Below, piece by piece: positions 26,868 to 36,317 of a stretch of DNA of 64,000 nucleotides. The position numbers and the translations under genes were made by a program. Source of the stretch: Saprospiraceae bacterium (lineage in GTDB: Bacteria; Bacteroidota; Bacteroidia; Chitinophagales; Saprospiraceae); assembly GCA_016712145.1 (NCBI GenBank), contig JADJRO010000001.1, positions 2,728,501-2,792,500 on the forward strand, given 5' to 3'. Numbering within the stretch: the first letter of the stretch is position 1; every line of letters begins with the position of its first letter. The notes under the pieces are model-generated. The model made no database searches, was not told the DNA's origin, and saw nothing but the letters and a program-made list of their open reading frames with translations.

Positions 26868-28838
26868 ATGAGACGTAGCAATTCATGGAATTGGGTTTTT
26901 CTGCCTTTATCGTGTATCCTTTGTTCTTTTATTAACCCTAAAAGTCCAACAACACTGACAGTCGATTGTCCGGCTCCAATCACCTTGATTGAAGGATCTA
27001 AATTTGACACCACCGTTACTGGGGTTCCGGTAGTGACTCAAAATACAGGAGGTGCTGTGACGATCTCCTATTTGGAAGTGTATCAGAAAGGCGATTGCCG
27101 CAATCGTGCCGATTTAGTAAGCCGTATTTTTACGATTACCAATGCAATGGGTGAACAAGTTCGTTGCAACCAATATATAACGATTAAACATTTAAGTGTT
27201 GATGATATTTATATGCCATCAGATACTACAATGGATTATCCGGATAGTCTGAATTCATTTCAGAAAAAATTATTACAACTTCCGAGCAATTTGGGCTCTG
27301 TTAAAATTACCTATTTTGATACGAGGATTTCTCAAAATTGTAACATTCCGGTACGAATCAGAAGACAGTGGAATTTAGAAGATGTATGTAACGGACAAAT
27401 TAGAAGTGGAACCACATTTATAAATGTGCATAAATATTTTAACAGCTTTAAGCAATTCAACCAACAAAGTGATGTGGTGTGTGCTGAGGAAGGTTTTATT
27501 TCATTGTCTCCAGTTGGTGAATTTTTACCTTACAAGTACAAATGGAGCACCGGCGACAGCCTTCCTTCCATTAATAACAGAGGTGCAGGTGCCTATACCG
27601 TAACGATTACAGATCGTTTTGGGTGTTCTGGAAATTTTGTATATAATTTACTTTCCATGTCACAGCGTGCAGACATCGGGGGAAAAATCACTACGGATGA
27701 TGGCATTCGTGTGATTCCAGATTCACTGATTTTTGAAAACGAAAGCCTGATTTCAAAATATTGTATCTCTCAACAAAGCGGTATTCATTATGGCTTTACC
27801 CTGAAGACCCGTAAGGCTGGAACCTATAATTACCGATTTGTAAAAAATACCGGTGCACGCGAGGCCATATCAACAAAAGATATTGTATTGATCCAAAGAC
27901 ATATATTAGGTTTAGCAAAATTTACAGATACGCTTCAATACATTGCTGCCGATGTCAATTACAATTTTAACATTACAGCTTCAGATATTACTGAATTGAG
28001 AAGATTGATTTTAGGTGTCAAAGAAAATTTTAGCATTGTAAAACCCTGGTATTTTTTACGCAGCGACTGGCGAAGTGTTGCAAAACCCAACAGACCAATT
28101 GCAGAAATTGAATTTAAAGGCGTTGCAGTAACCAACTTACCATTGACCAATGTAAATGTATTTGCTCTTAAAATGGGTGATATTGATTTAAGTTATAATG
28201 GATTGCAGTCAAAAAACCTGGAATCCAGAAAACAATCAGAAGAAGTGTACCTGGAGTTAAAAAATTCCATTGTGGAAAATGGAAAAACCTGGGTACCAGT
28301 TTATTTGAAATCAAAAAATGCTGTATTGGGAATCCAATTTGATTTAATAAACAAAATTGATGCAGCAATTCAAATCAAAAATGTGCAATTGGATGAATCA
28401 GCATACAACTCTGAAAAAAATAAGCTGCGGGTCAGCTGGAGTCGTGGAAACACCCTGAATTGGAATCCGGAATTGCCTTTGTTTTACATCGCTTCAGATG
28501 ATCAACGCAATCTGGAGCTTCATCCAGATTTTTCAGCAGAATGGTATGACCAGGATTTAGTGGTGTATCAATTGCCTTTATATGTAAAGCAAACCTTCAC
28601 TAATAATAAGGCAAGCTTTTATATAAATCCAAATCCTGCGAACGATCAGATACAAATTCATTTTGATGAAGAAATGTGCGAAGTAAAATTATATGATTTG
28701 TTTGGGAAGTTAATTACAAGTCAGTTTATTCGTTCCGGAGAACAACTAGACATCCGAAATTTATCAAGTGGAATGTATTTGGTAAATTGCATGGGAAATT
28801 CAAATAGTCTTGGCACAGAGCTTCTACTAATTAAATAG
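26868..28838 (+). CDS. Exported protein with dockerin-like repeats and T9SS sorting domain
   Basis: The 656-residue protein has an N-terminal signal sequence (VFLPLSCILCSFI). Near residues 325-375 there are two Ca-loop segments resembling a type I dockerin (STKDIVLIQRHILGL and NITASDITELRRLILG). The C-terminus is a T9SS type A sorting domain (FYINPNPANDQIQIHF, then SSGMYLV). A PKD/SprB-like segment around 215-265 has YKWSTGDSLPSIN. It is probably a surface protein. It follows the 84-bp array by about 200 bp of AT-rich sequence, and the SDR gene starts 20 bp after its stop. Confidence 0.85.
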   Translation: MRRSNSWNWVFLPLSCILCSFINPKSPTTLTVDCPAPITLIEGSKFDTTVTGVPVVTQNTGGAVTISYLEVYQKGDCRNRADLVSRIFTITNAMGEQVRCNQYITIKHLSVDDIYMPSDTTMDYPDSLNSFQKKLLQLPSNLGSVKITYFDTRISQNCNIPVRIRRQWNLEDVCNGQIRSGTTFINVHKYFNSFKQFNQQSDVVCAEEGFISLSPVGEFLPYKYKWSTGDSLPSINNRGAGAYTVTITDRFGCSGNFVYNLLSMSQRADIGGKITTDDGIRVIPDSLIFENESLISKYCISQQSGIHYGFTLKTRKAGTYNYRFVKNTGAREAISTKDIVLIQRHILGLAKFTDTLQYIAADVNYNFNITASDITELRRLILGVKENFSIVKPWYFLRSDWRSVAKPNRPIAEIEFKGVAVTNLPLTNVNVFALKMGDIDLSYNGLQSKNLESRKQSEEVYLELKNSIVENGKTWVPVYLKSKNAVLGIQFDLINKIDAAIQIKNVQLDESAYNSEKNKLRVSWSRGNTLNWNPELPLFYIASDDQRNLELHPDFSAEWYDQDLVVYQLPLYVKQTFTNNKASFYINPNPANDQIQIHFDEEMCEVKLYDLFGKLITSQFIRSGEQLDIRNLSSGMYLVNCMGNSNSLGTELLLIK

Positions 28839-28857
28839 GAGCTTTTAATTGTAAATT

Positions 28858-29559
28858 ATGAATGTTGTTATTACAGGATCCAGTAAGGGTTTAGGAAAAG
28901 CCATTGCTATTTCATTAGCCCGTAAAAATTATAATTTGTTTATTCATTCACGATCTGAATCTGATTTAGAACAATTAAAGAATGAATTGCTGGAAATAAA
29001 TTCAGAAATTAAAGTTTATTATTTTGCCTGTGATATTTCCGTCCGAACTCAAGTGGATACCTTGATAAAATCCATTTTGACCGTATTTCGGGAAGTAGAT
29101 ATTTTAATAAATAATGCCGGAAATTATTTAGGGGGTTCGATGGTAGATGAACCAGAAGGTCAGCTAAACTATTTGTTGGATTGCAACCTCATGAGTGCAT
29201 ATCATTTGACTCGAGGCTTATTACCAAATATGTTGCGAAGGCAAACTGGACACATCATAAATATGTGTTCGATTGCAAGCCTGGATGCATATCCGGGTGG
29301 CAGTTCGTATTCAATCAGCAAATTTGCGCTTTTGGGTTTTAGTAAGTCTTTGAGATTGGAGTTAAAAGATCAGGGCATTCGAGTTACAGCAGTTTTACCT
29401 GGAGCCGCATGGTCTGATTCCTGGAAAGGAGTTAACCTGCCGGAAGACCGCTTGATGCAGGCAGAAGATGTTGCAAAAGCAGTCGTATGCGCAATAGAAA
29501 TGAGTCCTTCCGCAGTACTCGAAGAAATAATCCTAAGGCCACAGAAAGGAGATTTATAA
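28858..29559 (+). CDS. Short-chain dehydrogenase/reductase
   Basis: The 233-residue classical SDR has the cofactor motif TGSSKGLG at 6-13, NNAG at 85-88 and the catalytic set Ser138, Tyr151 and Lys155 (YSISK). The basic residues after the second strand (HSRSES) suggest NADP(H). The substrate is unknown. The closest overall pattern is FabG/YdfG-like. It starts 20 bp after the exported protein gene and is followed after 12 bp by the nitroreductase gene, so the two oxidoreductases are probably co-transcribed. Confidence 0.92.
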   Translation: MNVVITGSSKGLGKAIAISLARKNYNLFIHSRSESDLEQLKNELLEINSEIKVYYFACDISVRTQVDTLIKSILTVFREVDILINNAGNYLGGSMVDEPEGQLNYLLDCNLMSAYHLTRGLLPNMLRRQTGHIINMCSIASLDAYPGGSSYSISKFALLGFSKSLRLELKDQGIRVTAVLPGAAWSDSWKGVNLPEDRLMQAEDVAKAVVCAIEMSPSAVLEEIILRPQKGDL

Positions 29560-29571
29560 ATTAAATAGTTT

Positions 29572-30234
29572 ATGTCAGTTCCAAATTTTGTCAGTTACCA
29601 ACCGTTGCTGTTCACTGAGCAAAAAATGTTTGCTCGGGCAGATGACTTTTATGCACTCATGGATCACCGTCGAACCGTACGGGATATATCAAGCAGAGCG
29701 GTTGACCGGCAGTTGATTGATATGATATTAAAAATTGCCAGCACCGCTCCTTCAGGTGCACATAAACAACCCTGGACTTTTTGTGTCGTAAGCAATCCTG
29801 AAATTAAAAAGCAAATACGTGAAGCCGCGGAGAAAGAAGAATATGAAAACTATCATGGAAGAATGCCAAAGGATTGGTTGGATGATTTAGCTGCACTGGG
29901 TACAGATTGGCATAAACCATTTTTAGAAACTGCACCCTATTTGATCGTAGTATTTAAAAAATCCTATGATTTGGTCAATGGCATAAAAAAGAAAAATTAC
30001 TATGTCCAGGAGTCCGTCGGTTTAGCTTGTGGATTTTTAATTGCAGCCATTCACTATGTCGGATTAGTATGTCTGACACATACACCCAGTCCGATGAATT
30101 TTTTACAGGAAATTTTAAACAGACCTGAAAACGAAAAGCCATATTTATTAATCCCTGTTGGATTTGCATCAGATGCTGCAATGGTTCCTGCATTAAATCG
30201 GAAATCCTTAAACGAGATCGCTTGTTATTATTAA
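29572..30234 (+). CDS. Nitroreductase family flavoprotein
   Basis: The 220-residue protein has the FMN-binding start MDHRRTVRDISSRAV near 26-40 and APSGAHKQPWTFCVV near 60-74, then GTDWHKPFLETAPYLIVVF. The KPFLE.AP segment and the length resemble the iodotyrosine deiodinase-like branch rather than NfsB, but I cannot fix the substrate. It would use FMN and NAD(P)H. It follows the SDR gene at 12 bp spacing. Confidence 0.9.
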   Translation: MSVPNFVSYQPLLFTEQKMFARADDFYALMDHRRTVRDISSRAVDRQLIDMILKIASTAPSGAHKQPWTFCVVSNPEIKKQIREAAEKEEYENYHGRMPKDWLDDLAALGTDWHKPFLETAPYLIVVFKKSYDLVNGIKKKNYYVQESVGLACGFLIAAIHYVGLVCLTHTPSPMNFLQEILNRPENEKPYLLIPVGFASDAAMVPALNRKSLNEIACYY

Positions 30235-30278
30235 TGGAAATTGCGAGCAATCCTTATTTTAAACTTTAACTATCTGCT

Positions 30279-31178
30279 ATCAACATTGACTTAACATATA
30301 CATTTAAAGGCCATAAGGGTGCTGTGTATGCAATTTGCCAGGGTCTGAAACCAAATGATTTATTGAGTGGTGGAAGTGACGGGTTGATTACCCATTGGCA
30401 AATTGGGAAAGAGAAGGATGGCGTTTCTATCGCCAGGATGGAGGATAAAATTTTCTGTTTGTTGTTGGATGCCAAAGCCCAAACACTGTATGTTGGCACG
30501 ATGTCAGGGGATCTATACAGCATCCGTTTAGATGGAAGCGCATTCGTTAGGCGTTTTCGATTTCATACAAAATCTATTTATCGACTTGCCTTGTGGAATG
30601 ATTTTCTGATTTCGATTTCCGGAGATGGAATCATATCCCTTTGGAATACCGCCGATGGACAATGGGTGCATCATTTGCATCTCAGTCCAGCAAAGTTGCG
30701 CAGTCTGACTGTTGATGAAGTAAACAATATGGTGTATGTTGGAGATGGTAATGGCAATCTGTATCAATTAAAATTACCTGAATTCAAATTGATTGAAAAA
30801 AAAATAGCTGCCCATGATAAAACGGTCTTTTCAATGGCTTGTTTGCAAAATCCCGAACTAGTTATTACAGGAGGAATCGATGCACGATTAAAAACCTGGG
30901 ACAACAATCTAAACAATAAAATTGAACATAAAGCGCATTGGTTTGCGATTAATGACATTATTTTTCTGGAGGGAACTGATTTTATAGCAACAGCAAGCAG
31001 AGATAAAAGCATCCGAATCTGGCAAAGACAAACATTGGACTTGGTGAAAGAGATTTCCCGACCTAAATTTGCCGCCCATTCGCACAGTGTGAATAGTTTG
31101 TGTTGGTTTAAGGAATCCCAAGTACTATTTTCCGCAGGAGACGATGGAATGATTTACGGTTGGCACATTACAAGTTAA
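30279..31178 (+). CDS. WD40 repeat protein with unusual start
   Basis: The protein holds about seven WD40 blades (repeated GH...V..., SGDGIISLWN, ITGGIDARLKTWD, ATASRDKSIRIWQ, SAGDDGMIYGWH) and should form one propeller. The first conventional start codon is GTG at 30324, which would cut off the start of blade 1. The in-frame sequence upstream encodes INIDLTYTFKGHKGA, the normal beginning, with only ATC (30279) or ATT (30285) as candidate starts before a TAA at 30267. I therefore extend to 30279. There is no signal peptide. The gene ends just before dcd. Confidence 0.8.
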   Translation: MNIDLTYTFKGHKGAVYAICQGLKPNDLLSGGSDGLITHWQIGKEKDGVSIARMEDKIFCLLLDAKAQTLYVGTMSGDLYSIRLDGSAFVRRFRFHTKSIYRLALWNDFLISISGDGIISLWNTADGQWVHHLHLSPAKLRSLTVDEVNNMVYVGDGNGNLYQLKLPEFKLIEKKIAAHDKTVFSMACLQNPELVITGGIDARLKTWDNNLNNKIEHKAHWFAINDIIFLEGTDFIATASRDKSIRIWQRQTLDLVKEISRPKFAAHSHSVNSLCWFKESQVLFSAGDDGMIYGWHITS

Positions 31179-31180
31179 AG

Positions 31181-31717
31181 ATGATATTAAGCGATAAGAA
31201 AATTTTAGAAGCAATTGAGCAAAAGAATATTATCATAGAGCCCTATGATAAATCTTGTTTAGGTACCAATTCATACGATGTGCATTTAGGTAAAACCCTG
31301 GCTGTTTATACCGAACGAATGCTAGATGCTAAAAAACACAATGCCATTGAATATATAGAAATTCCGGCAGAAGGTTATATCATTCAACCCGGTACCCTGT
31401 ATCTGGGCGTTACAGAAGAATATACTGAAACACATCATGCAGTTCCTTTTCTGGAAGGAAAATCCAGCGTAGGTCGCTTGGGAATCGATATTCATGCAAC
31501 AGCCGGCAAAGGAGATGTTGGATTTTGTAACAACTGGACTTTAGAAATCAGTTGTGTCCAACCCGTTCGAATTTATGCCGGGATGCCCATAGGGCAATTA
31601 ATTTACTTTATGGTCGATGGTGAAATAGAAAATTTCTACAATAAAAAACAGAATGCAAAATATACAGAACGCACCAATAAACCGGTGGAAAGTATGATGT
31701 GGAAAAATAAATTTTAA
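31181..31717 (+). CDS. dcd: dCTP deaminase
   Basis: The start at 31181 (MILSDKKILEAIEQ) gives 178 residues, as usual for the family. Signature segments are EPYDKSCLGTNSYDVHLG near 20-37, EGKSSVGRLGIDIHATAGKG near 99-118 with the catalytic Glu region, and GMPIGQLIYF near 148-157. It converts dCTP to dUTP for thymidylate synthesis. Two bases separate it from the WD40 gene, so it is probably in the same transcript. Confidence 0.95.
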   Translation: MILSDKKILEAIEQKNIIIEPYDKSCLGTNSYDVHLGKTLAVYTERMLDAKKHNAIEYIEIPAEGYIIQPGTLYLGVTEEYTETHHAVPFLEGKSSVGRLGIDIHATAGKGDVGFCNNWTLEISCVQPVRIYAGMPIGQLIYFMVDGEIENFYNKKQNAKYTERTNKPVESMMWKNKF

Positions 31718-31741
31718 AATCAGTTTTTAACTTTTGCCTTT

Positions 31742-32332
31742 CTAAGCGTTTTCTTTTTTTATTATAATAAACAATTCATTTCCTGCTCTGGGCGGAATGC
31801 TGTTATAGCACGATTCCATTTTTTGAATGTTAAAATTCTTGGAAAATAATTCACGGTATTCAAGGAGCGTTCCACCAAAAGGCGGACCTTCTTTCTCAAA
31901 ATGAATGTTGAAGAGAAGGCCGATTATTTTGCCACCCGGTTTGAGAAGTTTAGAACAGCTTTGGACGTAGTCAGGTCGAAGTAAAGGATCCAATGCACAA
32001 AAAAAAGTTTGTTCTATTATAAGATCATAAGATTCTTCATGATGAAAGAAATCTCCATACCAAATGTGAATTTGTGGAATAGCTTTAAATTTTTCTTTTA
32101 GATTTTCGACTGCATAATGAGCAATGTCTAGTAGATGAATGTTGGTAAATCCCAAATCAAAAAGTGCTGTGGCTTCATACGCATTTCCACATCCCGGGAT
32201 TAAAATTTTTGCATTTTTATTGGGGTATTGCTTCATGTATTCTACTAAAGCGGGAGCGGCGTAACCAACATCCCATCCGGTTTGTCCGTTTTCCCATCGA
32301 TCTTGCCAAAATGTTTGGTCTATATTCGTCAT
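31742..32332 (-). CDS. TPMT-like SAM-dependent methyltransferase
   Basis: The 196-residue protein has the thiopurine S-methyltransferase-like start FWQDRWENGQTGWDVG (about 7-22), SAM motif I ILIPGCGNAYEATAL (about 43-57) and LLDIA at the second strand. The family includes thiol, halide and thiopurine methyltransferases, so the acceptor is uncertain. It is convergent with dcd and divergent from the CoA-transferase gene. Confidence 0.9.
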   Translation of the reverse strand: MTNIDQTFWQDRWENGQTGWDVGYAAPALVEYMKQYPNKNAKILIPGCGNAYEATALFDLGFTNIHLLDIAHYAVENLKEKFKAIPQIHIWYGDFFHHEESYDLIIEQTFFCALDPLLRPDYVQSCSKLLKPGGKIIGLLFNIHFEKEGPPFGGTLLEYRELFSKNFNIQKMESCYNSIPPRAGNELFIIIKKENA

Positions 32333-32458
32333 CTTGATATTTAGAATGTATTGGAGTTTTTCTTTTTATCTGAAATTGAAAACAATATTACATGATTTTT
32401 ATTTATCATGTAGCTTTATGGAATTGCTTTGATAGTAAACCTAAAGAATAATTTAATT

Positions 32459-33739
32459 ATGAATCCAATAAATTATATAACGGCTGACGAAGCGGTGCAA
32501 TGCATTCAATCCAACCAGCGCGTCTATTTGCATGGCAGTGCAGCGACACCGGTTTGCTTGATAAATGCTCTTATCAAACAAAAAGAGCGGTTACAGCAAG
32601 TGGAATTGGTCAGCATTTCATTGAAGGAAGTTGATTTAAATGATCCTGCTCTTGAAGGTCATTTTTATATTAATTCATTATTTGTATCTGAAAGCAATCG
32701 AATCGCTGTTAATAGCAATCGTGGAGATTACATTCCGGTTTTTTTAAGTGAAATTTCTCAATTGTTTACCCGAAATATTCTTCCATTGGATGTGGCTATA
32801 GTCCATGTTTCTCCCCCGGATAAACATGGGTATTGTTCATTGGGTCCTTCTGTAGATATAGCCAGGTCAGCAGTACAGAATGCTAAAAAAGTAATCGCCC
32901 AGGTAAATCCAAACATACCACGGGTGCATGGGGATGCATTTGTCGACATACGTCGTTTTGATGCCCTGGTTTGGGTGGAAGATGCTTTACCGGAAGTGCG
33001 TTATGATTTAACGGCCAGTGAAACAGATCAGAAAATTGGAAAGCTGGTTGCTGGCATGATTGAAGACGGGGCCACCTTGCAATTAGGGATTGGGAATATA
33101 CCCAATGCCGTATTAAACAATTTGGCAAATCACAAGGATCTCGGATTGCATACCGAAATGTTTTCAGATGGGGTGATTCCATTAATTCAAAATGGAATTA
33201 TTAATAACAGTAAAAAGAAAATCATCCATGGCTACAATGTAACTTCATTTATCATGGGGAGCCGTAAATTATATGACTTTGTTGATGATAATCCAATTGT
33301 AAAAGCACTGGATATAAATTATGTCAATGATCCATACATCCTTTCACAAAATCCAAAAGTTACAGCAATTAATAGTGCCATTGAAATTGACATCACCGGA
33401 CAGGTTTGTTCGGATTCTATAGGGACACTGCAATATTCAGGCATTGGCGGCCAAATGGATTTCATTCGCGGTGCGGCTCTTTCTGAAGGAGGAAAACCAA
33501 TTATTGCACTGCCTTCAGTAACATCCAAAGGGCTTTCGAGAATTGTCCCGGTTTTAAAAGAAGGGGCTGGCGTGGTTACAACACGCGGGCATATCCATTG
33601 GGTGGTAACAGAAAATGGTCTTGTCAATTTATTTGGAATGAACATGGAACAACGAGCAAAAGCGCTGATTAAAATTGCACACCCGGATCATCAGGAGCAA
33701 TTAAATCGTTATGCATTTCAGCGATTTGGGAAAAATTAA
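32459..33739 (+). CDS. Acetyl-CoA hydrolase/transferase family protein
   Basis: The start at 32459 (MNPINYITADEAVQCI) replaces a TTG 30 bp upstream. The 426-residue protein matches the 4-hydroxybutyrate/acetate CoA-transferase group. It has YLHGSAATP near 32-40, VSPPDKHGYCSLGPSVD near 117-133, LGIGNIPNAVL, the HTEMFSDG segment carrying the likely catalytic Glu, and GIGGQMDFIRGAALSEGGKP. It would exchange CoA between carboxylic acids, for example acetate and succinate. Confidence 0.92.
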   Translation: MNPINYITADEAVQCIQSNQRVYLHGSAATPVCLINALIKQKERLQQVELVSISLKEVDLNDPALEGHFYINSLFVSESNRIAVNSNRGDYIPVFLSEISQLFTRNILPLDVAIVHVSPPDKHGYCSLGPSVDIARSAVQNAKKVIAQVNPNIPRVHGDAFVDIRRFDALVWVEDALPEVRYDLTASETDQKIGKLVAGMIEDGATLQLGIGNIPNAVLNNLANHKDLGLHTEMFSDGVIPLIQNGIINNSKKKIIHGYNVTSFIMGSRKLYDFVDDNPIVKALDINYVNDPYILSQNPKVTAINSAIEIDITGQVCSDSIGTLQYSGIGGQMDFIRGAALSEGGKPIIALPSVTSKGLSRIVPVLKEGAGVVTTRGHIHWVVTENGLVNLFGMNMEQRAKALIKIAHPDHQEQLNRYAFQRFGKN

Positions 33740-33767
33740 ATAATTATAATTGGATTTTAAAATGGAC

Positions 33768-34379
33768 TTATAATTTAAATCCAATACCTACTCCGAAATC
33801 ATATGTAAAATTTCGTATCCAATTCGTTGGACCTAAAGTAATTCTAGGACTGTTCTCAATATTATAGGCACTCGGTACCCCATAAGTTAGAGAATGGAGT
33901 AAATCTAATCTAAATTTATTAGAATTGAAAATATTCCATTCTAATAAATATGTAAGTCCATAATCTACTCTTTTAAAATGATAAAAAAATCTTGGCCTAG
34001 TATTGGCAAGAAAGCCATAAGATTGAATTGAAAATCCGAAATACACTCCGGGAGAAATGGAAACCTTCTTATTGTAAAACTGAAAACTATAATAAACCGG
34101 AATTGAATAATATTTCAATTTAAAGTAAATATCTTTTATATGTAAATATGCTCCTTTTGAATCAATATTTAATTGGACATTTAGCTGATTCCAAGAATTT
34201 ATTGGAAATTTTATGCCTAAACCGAAACCATATGAGTTAATCTTCTTCAGTGTCCCAGTTGAATTTTGATCTTTCAACATTGATTCCCCAATTCTAAAAT
34301 TTATACCTACTATTTTTTGACATATTGTTGTATAACAACTAAACGAAAGTATAATTAAAACAATATATTTCACCATCAA
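33768..34379 (-). CDS. Outer-membrane beta-barrel protein of PorT-like type
   Basis: The 203-residue product has a signal peptide (YIVLIILSFSCYTTICQ) followed by alternating hydrophobic/polar strands with many Tyr and Phe (YYSIPVYYSFQF, ISPGVYFGFSIQ) and a C-terminal GVGIGFKL. This is the pattern of small Bacteroidetes barrels. I infer an eight-strand barrel, and no specific role is visible. Confidence 0.65.
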   Translation of the reverse strand: MMVKYIVLIILSFSCYTTICQKIVGINFRIGESMLKDQNSTGTLKKINSYGFGLGIKFPINSWNQLNVQLNIDSKGAYLHIKDIYFKLKYYSIPVYYSFQFYNKKVSISPGVYFGFSIQSYGFLANTRPRFFYHFKRVDYGLTYLLEWNIFNSNKFRLDLLHSLTYGVPSAYNIENSPRITLGPTNWIRNFTYDFGVGIGFKL

Positions 34380-34567
34380 TTGAAATAATAAAGGATTTCG
34401 AAATTAATGTTTTATCATTTTTTAAAGCTGGGATTGCATAATTTCAATTATAATAATTACTTGTGTTTGTTTTATATTATCTAATAAAACTTAAACATTT
34501 TAAGTATTTCTAAAATGCAGAAATGCTCAATTTAATACTGAAGATCGGATCCTTTTTCAAATCAATC

Positions 34568-36019
34568 TTAGTTTTTAATAAAACAAGAGTTTAAAAAAGT
34601 TTGATTCCTCCCTATCCACTTAATGTAATACAGCCCGGATGCAAATTGCGAAACATCCAATTCCAATTTTTGTAAACTGTTAAGCTGTTTTGAATTTATT
34701 CTTTTTCCCATTGCATCGTAAAGAATAAATGCTAAAATCTCGTTTTGAATGGAGGGATCTAGTTCGATTTGCAGTAAGTTTTTAACAGGATTTGGGCTCA
34801 ATTTAATTTTAGATTTATTTTTCAAAACAAACTGATCGGAATTACTTACTAAACTGTCTTCGTAAATCCAAACTTTACCATCTCGTGTTGCCATAAAAAC
34901 CTTATTGCCGTCAACGGCAAGAGATCCCTGGGAGGTACCATCATTTTGTCCTGTAATGCCAATATTAAATGGGATCCAGTGGATGCCATCGAAAGATGTA
35001 TAAATTCCAATTTGAGAGGCACCTGTTGATGATCCGGAATGAAAAAAGATTTGACCATTTGTTGTAGTAACTATTTTAGAAACCTGCTGTCCGGTTTGAA
35101 TTAAATAGTCCGGAAGTCCTTTAATTTCAGTAACAGTTTGTGATTTATAATCGGCAAATCCCATTTTATTTTTCCAGTTGAGTGCCCACATATTTACGCC
35201 GGACCAAATCAGGGCATTGTCTTTCGTAAATCCAAGGGCGGCTACATTTCCACTTATGGAAAGGGGATAATATAAACTGGTAGTATCTTTTTGATTGGGA
35301 TCATTTGTCTGACATGTAAAAATATCAGCAGGGTGCCAGGACTTTCCTTCATCATCAGAAAAAATTACACCGGCTGTTTCGGTACCGGCATAAATTCTGC
35401 CATTGCGATCTATTGCAATTGAAAAAATAGCCCCGTTGGAATCGGAATTATTTAAAGCAGATGGATAATAACACGGATGCGCGGATTTTACTGACTTGCT
35501 GTCATAAAGAACTTCATAAGTATTTCCATCATCTGTTGATTTATAGATATAAGCCCAACGAGTTCCAACATAAATAGTTCCGTTTTCTGAGGTTGCTATG
35601 CAATGTCCACCAAGTGAAGGAGTAACAGTTGAAGTAGCAGTATCCCAATGATCCGTTAGTTTGTTATATTTAAACAACCAGGGCTGTGTATTATCACTTC
35701 TGTATATTCCTACAATCGCTTCATTTTTTCTATTATAACCAAGTGCAACAATATTATTTTGAATCGTACTGGGTCTGGGAATTTTAGGCAATGCAGTAAA
35801 TTGACCCATAGCATCTTGTGTGTTGGCTTTAAAAACGAGGCCTAAATTGGTACCGGCTCCTAATAAACTGTAAAAAATATCGTGATTTGGTGCAACGACC
35901 ATTCTTGGATAAACCCCGGTGGGTAATCCATCTGCCCATAAGCGCCAACTGGGGTTTTGTGCGAAACCCACTCTAAAAAAGCCTACTATAAATATTAAAC
36001 TGAGGAAGATGTAGCGCAC
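34568..36019 (-). CDS. Exported Asp-box beta-propeller protein with T9SS domain, paralogue
   Basis: The 483-residue protein is a close paralogue of the one at 2064-3488. Shared segments include SWRLWADGLPTGVYPRM, STDDGNTYEV, AGVIFSDDEGKSWHPAD and QGSLAVDGNKVFMATRDG. The signal peptide is about residues 1-20 and the sorting domain starts KIKLSPNPVKNLL. The two genes are on opposite strands about 31 kb apart. It is probably surface exposed or secreted with unknown ligand. The upstream region to the divergent SGNH gene is 298 bp of AT-rich sequence. Confidence 0.87.
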   Translation of the reverse strand: MRYIFLSLIFIVGFFRVGFAQNPSWRLWADGLPTGVYPRMVVAPNHDIFYSLLGAGTNLGLVFKANTQDAMGQFTALPKIPRPSTIQNNIVALGYNRKNEAIVGIYRSDNTQPWLFKYNKLTDHWDTATSTVTPSLGGHCIATSENGTIYVGTRWAYIYKSTDDGNTYEVLYDSKSVKSAHPCYYPSALNNSDSNGAIFSIAIDRNGRIYAGTETAGVIFSDDEGKSWHPADIFTCQTNDPNQKDTTSLYYPLSISGNVAALGFTKDNALIWSGVNMWALNWKNKMGFADYKSQTVTEIKGLPDYLIQTGQQVSKIVTTTNGQIFFHSGSSTGASQIGIYTSFDGIHWIPFNIGITGQNDGTSQGSLAVDGNKVFMATRDGKVWIYEDSLVSNSDQFVLKNKSKIKLSPNPVKNLLQIELDPSIQNEILAFILYDAMGKRINSKQLNSLQKLELDVSQFASGLYYIKWIGRNQTFLNSCFIKN

Positions 36020-36317
36020 GCCAAGAGATTTAATTCACAAGATATAAATAATAAGAGAAACCTGGAAGTACAAAGGTATTTATTGGATTTATAAAGATTG
36101 CTTAGGATCGTTTCATGTTTATTAAATTAAGTTGGGTTGTTGTAAAAAGTTAGCTATTGTTTGATGATGAATGGAATGAATTTATTTAAGTATTTATTAA
36201 TTTCAATAGTTTCAACAGCACACTGATAAATTATCAAGGCTAATTTTTAATTCTGATTTTGAATAAAATTCCATGAATAAATTCAATTAGCTTATTTTAG
36301 CCGATCTTAACAAACTT

